Below the pieces are notes generated by a model, which saw nothing but the letters and a program-made list of their open reading frames with translations, did not search any database and was not told the DNA's origin. Both the position numbers and the translations under genes were made by a program. Source: Candidatus Gallibacteroides avistercoris (lineage in GTDB: Bacteria > Bacteroidota > Bacteroidia > Bacteroidales > CHK158-818). From it: a stretch of DNA of 21,065 nt. The stretch spans positions 1 through 21,065 of the forward strand of contig DVNA01000169.1 of NCBI GenBank assembly GCA_018714665.1. The letters run 5' to 3'. Shown piece by piece: positions 7,719-14,985 of this stretch. The first letter of the stretch is position 1, and each line of letters opens with the position of its first letter.

Positions 7719-8771
7719 CTAAGTGCCCGCCGGGTACAACGCACGTTGGGCCTCGGCAATGGCCTTGCCAAAATAGTATCCGGCAGCCAGCCGTTCCCCG
7801 ACCTCCTTTACCCGATCTACCATCGCGGCATACTCCTGGGGCGAGAGTCGGGCCAAACACCCTTCGATGTCGGCCAGCGACGATACCGTCAGCCCGATGC
7901 CGTTCTGCCGCACAAAGGGCGCCAACGCCGCCTTGTCCCAGATAATGACCGGCAACCCGCACCGGAGATAGAGCGAGGTTTTATGCGGATTGTTGTATTG
8001 CAGGTATTCGCCGAAATTACCGCTGCACGTGTCGATTTCGGCACCGTCCCAAACCAGCCCGAAATGGCCCTCGGCCTCGACGATCAGCCGGTCGGAGGGG
8101 ATAAATCCCCGGTAGTCGAAACGTTCGCTCCGTTGTGCCTTGTCGGGCTCAAACCCCGAACCGTAAAGCACAAACCGGTACGACTGGATGTACTCGCCCA
8201 AACGATAGAGGAAATTGTTTTTCCGGGGGCTCAACGCCCCGGCATATACCACGCCGTAGGGCAGTTCTGCCTTGCGCACGGTACGGTTTGCCTCGGGCGA
8301 GAGGTAGTCGAATATCTCCAAACACCCCACCTCGGCGCGGCATCCCTGCGCTACGAGCCACCGTTTCATGGAGTCGTTGTGGGCGATGATGTAGTGGCTG
8401 CGGTTCAGCCGGCGGATCTCCTCTTCGACGGTCAGCTTCTGCCGCCTGAAACTGCCCAGGTCGTGTATCAGCGTAACCACCCGGCAGCCCCGCCGACGGG
8501 CCATCCGGCACAAAAACGAATAATACTTCTTCAAGGGATACTGCAACACCACCAAATCCCCTTTCCGCCAACAGAAGGGCGCTTTGATCACTCCGGCCAG
8601 GGTGATGAAAAATCCGGCAACCTTGTTCCGTACCGTAGTACGGGGCAGCCCGGCGTTCCTGAAACCGAGCCCCGCCATGATCTGCTCCACGTCGGTTTTC
8701 GCCTTGTTGCCGGCCTGGGTCAGGTTCTTGTAGTTTTTAGAGATGTACCATCTGTCCATGTCGTCAGCCAT
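7719..8771 (-). CDS. Probable galactofuranosyltransferase (GT-B fold, Gtf3/WbbI-like)
   Basis: This 350-residue cytoplasmic or peripheral glycosyltransferase is last in the glycan operon. Its N-terminal half has RWYISKNYKNLTQAGNKAKTD and VVTLIHDLGSFRR (98-110). Its C-terminal half has VVYAGALSPRKNNFL (174-188), LYGSGF, FGLVWDG (237-243) and YNNPHKTSLYLRCGLPVIIW (259-278). This layout matches the GT-B family that includes bacterial beta-1,6-galactofuranosyltransferases and Gtf3-type enzymes. The start overlaps the glf stop by one base (TAATG), so it is translated together with the mutase that makes UDP-galactofuranose. That neighbourhood is the main reason to prefer Galf as donor. Donor and acceptor are inferred; a glucosyl- or rhamnosyl-transferase of the same fold remains possible. 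Confidence 0.75.
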   Translation of the reverse strand: MADDMDRWYISKNYKNLTQAGNKAKTDVEQIMAGLGFRNAGLPRTTVRNKVAGFFITLAGVIKAPFCWRKGDLVVLQYPLKKYYSFLCRMARRRGCRVVTLIHDLGSFRRQKLTVEEEIRRLNRSHYIIAHNDSMKRWLVAQGCRAEVGCLEIFDYLSPEANRTVRKAELPYGVVYAGALSPRKNNFLYRLGEYIQSYRFVLYGSGFEPDKAQRSERFDYRGFIPSDRLIVEAEGHFGLVWDGAEIDTCSGNFGEYLQYNNPHKTSLYLRCGLPVIIWDKAALAPFVRQNGIGLTVSSLADIEGCLARLSPQEYAAMVDRVKEVGERLAAGYYFGKAIAEAQRALYPAGT

Positions 8772-9874
8772 TAAAGGTTCTGTTCGGCCAGTTGCAGGGC
8801 AGCCTCCACCGTATCGTCCATATCGAAGTAGGCATACTGGGCCAGCCGGCCGCCGAAAAGCACCTCCGGCGTACGATCGGCCAACGCCTTATAACGGCCG
8901 TAAAGCGCGTTGTTCCGTTCATCGTTTATGGGGTAATAGGGTTCGTTGCTGCCGGTAAAGTCGGCCGGATACTCCCGGGTAACAACCGTAACCGGCTGTT
9001 GCCCGAACTCGAAGTGCTTGTGTTCGATGATGCGGGTAAAGGGCACCTGCCGCTCGTTGTAATTGACCACGGCATTCCCCTGAAAATCGGGTATCTCCAT
9101 CCGCTCGTGCTCGAACCGGAGGCTGCGGTACTCCAACCTACCGAACCGAAAGCCGAAAAACTCGTCGATACACCCCGTAAACAGCACCTTTTCGGCCAGG
9201 GCATCCCATTGCGGTTTCGCCTCAAAATAGTTTACCCCCGTTTTCACCTCGACGTTTTTGAGCAACGCCTCCGTCAGGCGGTTATATCCCCCCATGGGAA
9301 TCCCCTGATAGGCGTCGTTGAAATAGTTGTTGTCGTAGGTAAACCGGAACGGGATGCGCCGGATGATAAAGGCCGGGAGCTCCGTAGCCGGACGCCCCCA
9401 CTGCTTCTCGGTATAGCCCTGTATAAAGAGGCGGTAAATGTCGTCGCCGCAAAGTTTCAGGGCCTGTTCTTCCAGGTTGGCGGGTTCGGTATCGGCATAT
9501 TTCGCCCGCTGTTCGTCTATCTTCTTCCGGGCCGCAGCGGGGGTATTCGTCCCCCAAAGCTGGTTGAAGGTATTCATGTTGAATGGCAGGTTGTATATCT
9601 TGTCGCCGTATTTGGCCAAGGGCGAGTTGGTATAACGGTTAAACTCCACCAACTCATTGACATAGCGCCAAACCCGCTTGTTGTCGGTATGGAAGATGTG
9701 CGCCCCGTAGCGGTGGACGTTTATCCCGTCGATGTTTTCGCAATAGATATTCCCGCCGGTATGCGGGCGCTTGTCCAGTACCAGGCACCTCTTGCCCCTT
9801 TCGGTCGCTTCGTGGGCAAAGACGGCCCCGAAAAGGCCTGCTCCCACAATCAGGTAGTCGTATGTTTTCTTCAT
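8771..9874 (-). CDS. glf: UDP-galactopyranose mutase
   Basis: This flavoenzyme interconverts UDP-galactopyranose and UDP-galactofuranose, supplying the donor for galactofuranose-containing surface glycans. The length of 367 residues is typical for bacterial Glf. The FAD-binding dinucleotide motif is at 11-16 (GAGLFG). RYGAHIFHT at 55-63 and YNLPFNMNTFNQLW at 94-107 are strongly conserved Glf segments, followed by YTEKQWG and FRFTYDNNYFNDAYQGIP. The C-terminal end keeps the GRLAQYAYFDMDDT stretch that closes the FAD site. An AGAGG run sits just before the start. The upstream glycosyltransferase gene ends 15 bases before, and the downstream one overlaps its stop, so it sits inside one transcription unit. 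Confidence 0.95.
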   Translation of the reverse strand: MKKTYDYLIVGAGLFGAVFAHEATERGKRCLVLDKRPHTGGNIYCENIDGINVHRYGAHIFHTDNKRVWRYVNELVEFNRYTNSPLAKYGDKIYNLPFNMNTFNQLWGTNTPAAARKKIDEQRAKYADTEPANLEEQALKLCGDDIYRLFIQGYTEKQWGRPATELPAFIIRRIPFRFTYDNNYFNDAYQGIPMGGYNRLTEALLKNVEVKTGVNYFEAKPQWDALAEKVLFTGCIDEFFGFRFGRLEYRSLRFEHERMEIPDFQGNAVVNYNERQVPFTRIIEHKHFEFGQQPVTVVTREYPADFTGSNEPYYPINDERNNALYGRYKALADRTPEVLFGGRLAQYAYFDMDDTVEAALQLAEQNL

Positions 9875-9889
9875 TCCTCTCCGCTCTTT

Positions 9890-10918
9890 TTATTCGACAA
9901 TATAGGATTTTCGGTTCAGCTTGTAGTTCCACCGCCGGAGTGTCTTCACCCACCGTTTGTAACGCATCTTCCACCGTTTTTTGGCCGGGACGGGCACGGT
10001 ACGGTACGGCACCGGGGTACGGACAATCTCCTGGCGGTGCTCCTCTATCTCTTTCAAAACGGCCTGTACCGTGTCGTCAATCTGTTTCATCTCGGGGTTT
10101 GCGCTCCATTCGCGGTGGAGGTATTCGCCGTACCTTTCCAGGATGTTTTCCCGGTCCAGGTGCTCCCGTTGCGAATGAAAGGCGAAATGCGAAATCACGG
10201 CATCGCCGTTGAAACAGTTGGCCAACCCCAACTCCGTAGGCTTGATGCACGACAAATACTCCTCGTCGTCGCCGGGCACAATGCCGCCGAACGCCTTCAT
10301 CGTCTTGCCAAACCACAGGATGGAGTTGATCGAGAAGCGGTTCATCGCCACCGGATGTTTCCCGCAATAGAGCTGCCGGTAACGCTCGCCGGGAAGCTGC
10401 GTTTTCAGGAACCAGTCGTGCAGCTCAACGGCAAACCCGCCGCTTTTCCAGAGCACCGAGTGGTTGGCGCGCGCATTCATGTACTTTTTCAGTTTCAGCT
10501 TTCCGGTAACTTCGAGGATATAGGTGCAAAGGGCGTTGTTGATGACCAACGGAGATACCAGGAAATAGTCGGGATGCTCCACGCGGAAGGCCACCATCTT
10601 TTCAAAGAAACCGGGTTCCATCCACACCACGTCGTCGTCCATTTTCACGTATATGGCATCCTCTTCGACACAGGTTTTGTAAAAGGCGTTGATCGAGCTG
10701 ATCCCGTTCACCACGCCGTCGGGTTGCCACACCAGGTTGATTTGGGGATACCGGTCGGCCATCCGTTTAAAAAATTCGATGTCGCAGGCATCCGTGGTAT
10801 TGATCCAGATGTCATACCGGTCCACGATGCGGCTGGCTAAAATGGGAGGGAGGAGGTACTGCATATACCGGCGGCGGCCGGCGGCCGTATTGCAAACGAC
10901 TTTGTAATTCTTGTACAT
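9890..10918 (-). CDS. GT-A type glycosyltransferase of the galactofuranose/LPS operon
   Basis: This is a 342-residue protein with the Rossmann-like start of a GT-A enzyme and a metal-binding DxD motif, KMDDDVVWM with Asp94-Asp96, preceded by a nucleotide-sugar-binding half containing WINTTD and VWQPDGVVNGISS. The central region (PLVINNALCTYILEVTGKLK, then HDWFLKT) and GIVPGDDEEYLS at about 222-233 are likely acceptor-side elements. The C-terminus is very basic (KKRWKMRYKRWVKTLRR), suggesting association with the inner membrane. It lies 18 bases after the WaaP-like kinase gene and 15 bases before glf. I recognise the fold but not a precise family or sugar; a role in LPS-core or other surface-glycan assembly is inferred from the neighbours. 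Confidence 0.75.
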   Translation of the reverse strand: MYKNYKVVCNTAAGRRRYMQYLLPPILASRIVDRYDIWINTTDACDIEFFKRMADRYPQINLVWQPDGVVNGISSINAFYKTCVEEDAIYVKMDDDVVWMEPGFFEKMVAFRVEHPDYFLVSPLVINNALCTYILEVTGKLKLKKYMNARANHSVLWKSGGFAVELHDWFLKTQLPGERYRQLYCGKHPVAMNRFSINSILWFGKTMKAFGGIVPGDDEEYLSCIKPTELGLANCFNGDAVISHFAFHSQREHLDRENILERYGEYLHREWSANPEMKQIDDTVQAVLKEIEEHRQEIVRTPVPYRTVPVPAKKRWKMRYKRWVKTLRRWNYKLNRKSYIVE

Positions 10919-10936
10919 GGTGCGTAATCCGTTTAG

Positions 10937-11686
10937 TTATTCTATGTCCAATTGATAATATACGGGGTGTCGGCGGCGATACCGTTTCCAGAAACGGGCC
11001 CGGTATTTCAGCACCAGCTTTCGGCAGAGATTCCTGTCGAAGTTCCGGGCTGCGGCATACTCGTCGGCCAGGAGCGTAAACAGGGGCGTCTGCCCCCACA
11101 GCCGGGCAAAGTTGGCACACCCTTTTCTCAGCCCTACCGTACCGAAACTCATCCGGTTGATATCGACCAGGCTGAAATGATACACGCCATCGACCTTGTC
11201 GAAGAGGATATTCCCGGGCGAATAGTCGCGGTGGTAGATACCCGCCTCGTGCAACCGGGCGGTATAACGGGCAAATTCGGTAATCACCTGGCGGCACTGT
11301 TCCACCGGGATATGGCCGAACTGGTAAAAATTCTGGGTGTAACCGGACTGGACGCTGACAAAATAGGAGTAGCCTATCAGCCCGCCGCTCCGCTCCTCGA
11401 TGTAAGCAATCGGGTGGGGGGTTTCAAACCCCAGGTACAACAACCGCCCGGGATAGTGGAAGGCCCTCAATCCCTTGGGCGCGCGAAAAAACGAATAGAC
11501 AATCCGGTTAAAAAGCGACGGTTTCCGGTAACGCTTTACATTGACGGCCAAACCCTCTGCCTGCATCACCTTGATCAGGTTACGCCCCGTATAGATGACC
11601 TCGCCCTCCTGCTCAAAAACGGCGGGCAGCGACTCGATAAACGGACGCAGGTATTCGTAATCCGGATGGATGAGATATTTTATCAT
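10937..11686 (-). CDS. WaaP/Kdo-kinase family lipopolysaccharide kinase
   Basis: This family has a protein-kinase-like fold and phosphorylates sugars of the LPS inner core (Kdo or heptose) on the cytoplasmic side. From the ATG at 11686 the protein has 249 residues. The candidate ATP-binding lysine lies in VNVKRY (about residue 51). The catalytic loop is HRDYSPGNILF (152-162, Asp154 and Asn159). The metal-binding site corresponding to DFG is VDINRM (174-179, Asp175). All kinase essentials are present. The frame is open upstream to an ATG at 11758 with an AGGGAG run in front of it; the extra 24 residues look unlike the family, so the internal ATG is preferred, but this is unsettled. The gene is the first of a four-gene operon with two glycosyltransferase genes and glf. 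Kdo as target is inference. Confidence 0.83.
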   Translation of the reverse strand: MIKYLIHPDYEYLRPFIESLPAVFEQEGEVIYTGRNLIKVMQAEGLAVNVKRYRKPSLFNRIVYSFFRAPKGLRAFHYPGRLLYLGFETPHPIAYIEERSGGLIGYSYFVSVQSGYTQNFYQFGHIPVEQCRQVITEFARYTARLHEAGIYHRDYSPGNILFDKVDGVYHFSLVDINRMSFGTVGLRKGCANFARLWGQTPLFTLLADEYAAARNFDRNLCRKLVLKYRARFWKRYRRRHPVYYQLDIE

Positions 11687-11774
11687 TGTTTTTTCTATGT
11701 ATTTTATGGACGGGAGAGTCGAAACAACTGAAAGCATCGTTTTCGGTTTGGTTGTCATCGCTCCCTGTATGCTA

Positions 11775-11782
11775 CAAAGATA
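11775..11782 (-). promoter_or_regulatory. -7 promoter box of the galactofuranose/LPS operon
   Basis: The minus strand reads TATCTTTG, an exact TAnnTTTG match in its commonest form. It lies 88 bases upstream of the preferred kinase start and 16 bases upstream of the alternative ATG at 11758. No -33 TTG is evident at the right spacing. Confidence 0.6.
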
Positions 11783-11837
11783 TAAAATAATGTGTTGTTT
11801 TTTATTTTACCGGTAATAATCGGGCAATAATATGGAG

Positions 11838-11915
11838 AAACGTGGGGTAGGGTAAACGTTCGTCGCCCGCCGTAACGAAAGTTCCCGCCCCTGGTTACGG
11901 GCTACTCTCCCAACG
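11838..11915. other. GC-rich noncoding island with a 7-bp inverted repeat
   Basis: Between the kinase promoter and the end of the AlkD-like gene, a GC-rich block is embedded in AT-rich DNA. CCGTAAC (11870-11876) and GTTACGG (11894-11900) can pair around a 17-base loop. There is no T-tract, no open reading frame of note and no promoter box inside. It may be the 3' end structure of the upstream transcript or a remnant; I cannot assign it. Confidence 0.25.
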
Positions 11916-11959
11916 GATTTATCTGGAAAAATGATTTTATTAAATTGATTATTAACATA

Positions 11960-12664
11960 TTATCTCTTCATATAAAGAGCTTTCTCTGCGGGAGGAAATT
12001 TCTCGATGGCATAACGCAACATGGTACGGGGCATCTGTTTGTAGCGCACCGACAGGAAATCGGTCAGACAGGTCTTGTCGCGTTTTCCCACCTCCCGCAA
12101 CATCCACCCTACGGCTTTTTGTATCAGGTCGTGCGGGTGTTTCAACAGGATGTCGGCAATCCGCAACGTATCGTCGAAACATCCTTCCCGGATATACCTC
12201 CACGTGGCCACCACGGCAATGCGCTGCTCCCACAGCAAGGAGCTCGACGCCAACCTTCGAAGCGGCTCGCGCGATTTGTCGCGCAGGTACTCGCCCACAA
12301 TCTGGTAGGCCGACAGATCCACCAAATCCCAGTTGTTGATATAGCGCGTATGGTTCAGGTAGAGGCTGTAAATCTGCGTACGGAGCACCTCGTCGGCTTT
12401 GGGGAAACGGGCCACGCAGATGAGCAACGCCAACAGGCGGCACTCGTGTACCGGGTCTTTCAACAGCTCTTCCACCACCGAAAGAGGAACCTCCTTACAA
12501 GCCTTGGCCACCGACCGTACCTGCGGGACGGTTACCCCCCAGAAACAGTCGCCCTGGGCATACTCCCCCTCGCCGGTCTTGAAAAAACGCGACTGGGCAA
12601 GCGCCTTTTCCGGCGACCCCATCGCCTCTATCCGGCTACGCAGCGAAGCGGCACTCTCGTTCAT
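11960..12664 (-). CDS. AlkD-like DNA alkylation-repair glycosylase (HEAT-repeat)
   Basis: This 234-residue all-helical protein belongs to the DNA alkylation repair family, whose members remove positively charged alkylated bases (3-methyl- and 7-methylpurines) by clamping DNA in a HEAT-like solenoid. Recognisable segments are FWGVTVPQVR (41-50), NNWDLVD (110-116), WEQRIAVVATW (145-155) and DLIQKAVGWMLREVGK (179-194), ending with MPRTMLRYAIEKF (211-223). Trp112/Asp113, Arg148 and Trp187 fall in the segments that line the lesion pocket in Bacillus cereus AlkD (recalled; exact equivalence not checked). The start codon overlaps the stop of the dehydrogenase gene by four bases (ATGA), indicating coupled translation. 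The two activities have no obvious shared pathway. Confidence 0.87.
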   Translation of the reverse strand: MNESAASLRSRIEAMGSPEKALAQSRFFKTGEGEYAQGDCFWGVTVPQVRSVAKACKEVPLSVVEELLKDPVHECRLLALLICVARFPKADEVLRTQIYSLYLNHTRYINNWDLVDLSAYQIVGEYLRDKSREPLRRLASSSLLWEQRIAVVATWRYIREGCFDDTLRIADILLKHPHDLIQKAVGWMLREVGKRDKTCLTDFLSVRYKQMPRTMLRYAIEKFPPAEKALYMKR

Positions 12665-13632
12665 CGCTCCAACCGGTTGACGCAGGCCACCGGCCCGCTC
12701 CCTTCAAAAAAGTTGATGATGTTACGGGCGGCAAAAGCGGCCATCTCGTTGCGTACCTCGTAAGTCTGGGTACCGGTATGGGGATTCACCACCACATTAT
12801 CCATGGCAAAAAATTCGGGAGAAATCACGTCGCCGAACTCAAACACGTCCAACCCGGCCCCCCAAATCCATTTCTGCTGCAAGGCGCGAATCAGGGCCTT
12901 TTCGTCCACCAGCGGACCACGGGCGGTATTGATGAGAATGGCCGACGGCTTCATCGCCCGAAGCTCCGGTTCGCCTATCAGGTGGAAGGTCTCGTCCGTG
13001 TGCGGTGCATTGAGCGAAACCACATCGGCCGTACGGATCAACTCCTGCAACGACAAGAAACGGGCGCCGTATTTTGCCTCCTCCTCTTCCGGAAGCCGAT
13101 GACGGTTGTGATAAACCACCTTCATACCGGAAGCCAACGCCCTGCGGGCCAACGCCTTACCGATACGTCCCATACCGATGATACCGATGGTCTTACCGAA
13201 CAGCGAGTGCCCCAGGTTTTCGAGCAACCCCCACTTCACCGCCCCCGGGATGCGGACGCGGCGGTCTATCTCGGAGATCCTCCGCGAAACGGCCAGCAGC
13301 AACCCCATCGCCTGGTCGGCCGTAGGTTCGGTTACCGGATCGGGTGTATTGGTTACCTGTATCCCCTTCTGCGTAGCGTACGGAATATCGATGTTGTCGT
13401 ACCCGACGGCATAATTCGAGACGATTTTCAACTTGCCGGCATGATCCATCAACTTCTTGTTGACCGGAAAATTGAACATCGACAACAGTGCATCGTACTC
13501 CGGAATCATCTCATACACCTGGTCGTAAGTAAACGACTCTACCCCCTCGGGCGGCAAGGTTACGTCGTATTTGGCAATCAGCTCCTCGTATCCCTGCCGG
13601 AACATATTGTAAGTTATCAATACCTTTTTCAT
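12661..13632 (-). CDS. D-isomer-specific 2-hydroxyacid dehydrogenase
   Basis: This NAD(P)-dependent cytoplasmic oxidoreductase interconverts a 2-oxoacid and a D-2-hydroxyacid. With the ATG at 13632 it has 323 residues. The nucleotide-binding motif GMGRIG lies at 153-158. The catalytic triad is visible: Arg238 (INTARGPLVDE), Glu265 (LDVFEFGDV) and His285 (NPHTGTQT). SNYAVGYDNIDI (about 72-83) is the usual substrate-side loop. The frame extends three codons to a GTG at 13641, but ATG at 13632 is the better start (MKKVLITYNMF). His285 followed by TG rather than the more common IG/LG recalls glyoxylate/hydroxypyruvate-reductase-like members; the substrate is not readable. It has its own -7 box and forms a coupled pair with the AlkD-like gene. 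Confidence 0.9.
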   Translation of the reverse strand: MKKVLITYNMFRQGYEELIAKYDVTLPPEGVESFTYDQVYEMIPEYDALLSMFNFPVNKKLMDHAGKLKIVSNYAVGYDNIDIPYATQKGIQVTNTPDPVTEPTADQAMGLLLAVSRRISEIDRRVRIPGAVKWGLLENLGHSLFGKTIGIIGMGRIGKALARRALASGMKVVYHNRHRLPEEEEAKYGARFLSLQELIRTADVVSLNAPHTDETFHLIGEPELRAMKPSAILINTARGPLVDEKALIRALQQKWIWGAGLDVFEFGDVISPEFFAMDNVVVNPHTGTQTYEVRNEMAAFAARNIINFFEGSGPVACVNRLER

Positions 13633-13659
13633 CGGTTTCACGTGATTTCAAAAATTTCC

Positions 13660-13667
13660 CAAAAGTA
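13660..13667 (-). promoter_or_regulatory. -7 promoter box for the dehydrogenase/AlkD pair
   Basis: The minus strand reads TACTTTTG, an exact TAnnTTTG match 27 bases upstream of the ATG at 13632. It is divergent from the promoter at 13709. Confidence 0.5.
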
Positions 13668-13708
13668 AAAAAAATAGTACGGGATAAGAAGGTTTCGGCA
13701 AAAAACTT

Positions 13709-13716
13709 TACCTTTG
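13709..13716 (+). promoter_or_regulatory. -7 promoter box for spmAB-ybeY
   Basis: TACCTTTG is an exact TAnnTTTG match ending 23 bases before the ATG at 13740. Together with the minus-strand box at 13660-13667 it makes a compact divergent promoter pair. Confidence 0.55.
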
Positions 13717-13739
13717 TTTCCGATCATCATCGGCACATC

Positions 13740-14972
13740 ATGGTACTGAATTACATCTGGCTGGCCTTTTTTATCATCGCCTTCATCGCAGCGGTAGCCC
13801 AGACCCTTTTCAACGGCAACCTCAACATCTGGACCGAGATTATGAACGCCTCGTTCGACTCGGCCAAGACAGCCTTCGAGATTTCGCTGGGGCTCACCGG
13901 CGTGCTGTCGCTCTGGCTCGGACTGATGAAAATAGGCGAGAGGGGAGGGGTAATCGCCCTCTTCTCACGACTTATCAGCCCGCTCTTCTGCCGCCTCTTT
14001 CCCGACCTGCCCAAAAACCACCCGGCCTTAGGTTCCATCTTCATGAACTTCTCGGCCAACATGCTGGGGCTGGACAACGCCGCCACCCCCTTAGGGCTGA
14101 AAGCCATGAAAGAGCTGCAAGAGGTCAACCCCCACAAAGATACGGCCTCCAACCCGATGATCATGTTCCTGGTGCTGAACACCACCGGCCTGACGCTCAT
14201 CCCCATCAGTGTCATGGTTTACCGGGCACAGCTGGGGGCAGCCAACCCGACCGACGTATTCATCCCCATCCTCATCGCCACCTATTTCTCGTCGCTGGCC
14301 GGGCTCATCGCCGTATGCATCAAACAGCGCATCAACCTCCTCGACAAAGTGGTCTTCACCTGGCTGGCGGGGCTCACCCTGTTTATCTGCGCCATCATCG
14401 CATTTTTCATCCAGCTGCCGCAGGAGAAGGTCTCGCTCTATTCGAGCTTCGGCGCCAACGTACTGCTGTTCACCATCATCATCGGCTTCCTGGTAGCCGG
14501 ATTCCGAAAAAAGATAAACGTTTACGACGCATTCATCGACGGCGCCAAGGAGGGTTTCAAAACCGCCGTAACCATCATCCCCTACCTGGTAGCCATGCTC
14601 GTGGCCATCGCCATCTTCCGGGCATCGGGCGCCATGGAGCTCTTGACGACGGCCATTGCCCAAACCGTCGCCTGGTGCGGGCTGGACACCGACTTTGTCG
14701 GAGCCATCCCCACGGCCATCATGAAACCGCTGAGCGGCAGCGGTGCCCGCGGCATGATGGTAGATGCCATGAACACCTTCGGGGCCGACTCGTTCGTAGC
14801 CCGGGTAGCCTCCACCATACAGGGATCGACCGATACCACCTTTTACATCCTGGCCGTCTATTTCGGCAGCGTAGGCATCAAAAATACCCGGTATGCCGCC
14901 GGGGTAGGACTCTTCGGCGATTTCGTGGGCATCGTTACCGCCATCATCGTATCCTATATATTCTTCACCTAA
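13740..14972 (+). CDS. Fused SpmA-SpmB (nucleoside-recognition/Gate domain) membrane protein
   Basis: This 410-residue integral membrane protein has two Gate (nucleoside recognition) domains in tandem. The first half carries NFSANMLGLDNAATPLG (103-119), the SpmA signature. The second carries MKPLSGSGARGM (328-339) and GSTDTTFYILAVYFG (362-376), the SpmB signature. Between and around them are about eight hydrophobic helices. In Bacillus and Clostridium SpmA and SpmB are separate proteins affecting spore-core dehydration. Bacteroidota do not form spores, so the fused protein presumably serves as a transporter or membrane partner of unknown cargo. It is the first gene of a short operon, with ybeY beginning 13 bases after its stop. 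Family identity is strong; function is unknown. Confidence 0.87.
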   Translation: MVLNYIWLAFFIIAFIAAVAQTLFNGNLNIWTEIMNASFDSAKTAFEISLGLTGVLSLWLGLMKIGERGGVIALFSRLISPLFCRLFPDLPKNHPALGSIFMNFSANMLGLDNAATPLGLKAMKELQEVNPHKDTASNPMIMFLVLNTTGLTLIPISVMVYRAQLGAANPTDVFIPILIATYFSSLAGLIAVCIKQRINLLDKVVFTWLAGLTLFICAIIAFFIQLPQEKVSLYSSFGANVLLFTIIIGFLVAGFRKKINVYDAFIDGAKEGFKTAVTIIPYLVAMLVAIAIFRASGAMELLTTAIAQTVAWCGLDTDFVGAIPTAIMKPLSGSGARGMMVDAMNTFGADSFVARVASTIQGSTDTTFYILAVYFGSVGIKNTRYAAGVGLFGDFVGIVTAIIVSYIFFT

Positions 14973-14985
14973 AAACAGAACCGAC

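Noticed and set aside
7711..7736. Imperfect hairpin (TACCCCGGC with GCCGGGTA) at the end of the galactofuranosyltransferase gene
   Set aside because: It overlaps the stop codon, has a bulge and lacks a downstream T-tract on the minus strand; too weak to call a terminator.
6912..8774. 620-codon plus-strand frame across the RNase H gene and the galactofuranosyltransferase gene
   Set aside because: It is out of frame with the RNase H gene and then antisense to the transferase gene, and its translation is Arg/Pro/Gln-rich, typical of a shadow frame.
8792..10840. 682-codon open frame antisense to glf and the GT-A gene
   Set aside because: It crosses the junction of two recognised genes and has no family-like motif. 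It has the same codon-bias cause as the korA antisense frame.
12197..12208. TCCACGTGG core inside the AlkD-like gene
   Set aside because: The CACGTG core is present but flanks do not match the TGTT/AACA arms of parS, and the sequence is explained by coding.
13635..13645. GTTTCACGTGA, resembling half of a parS site, upstream of the dehydrogenase
   Set aside because: Only the left half and core match. The right half diverges at four of five bases, so it is not a palindromic ParB site.
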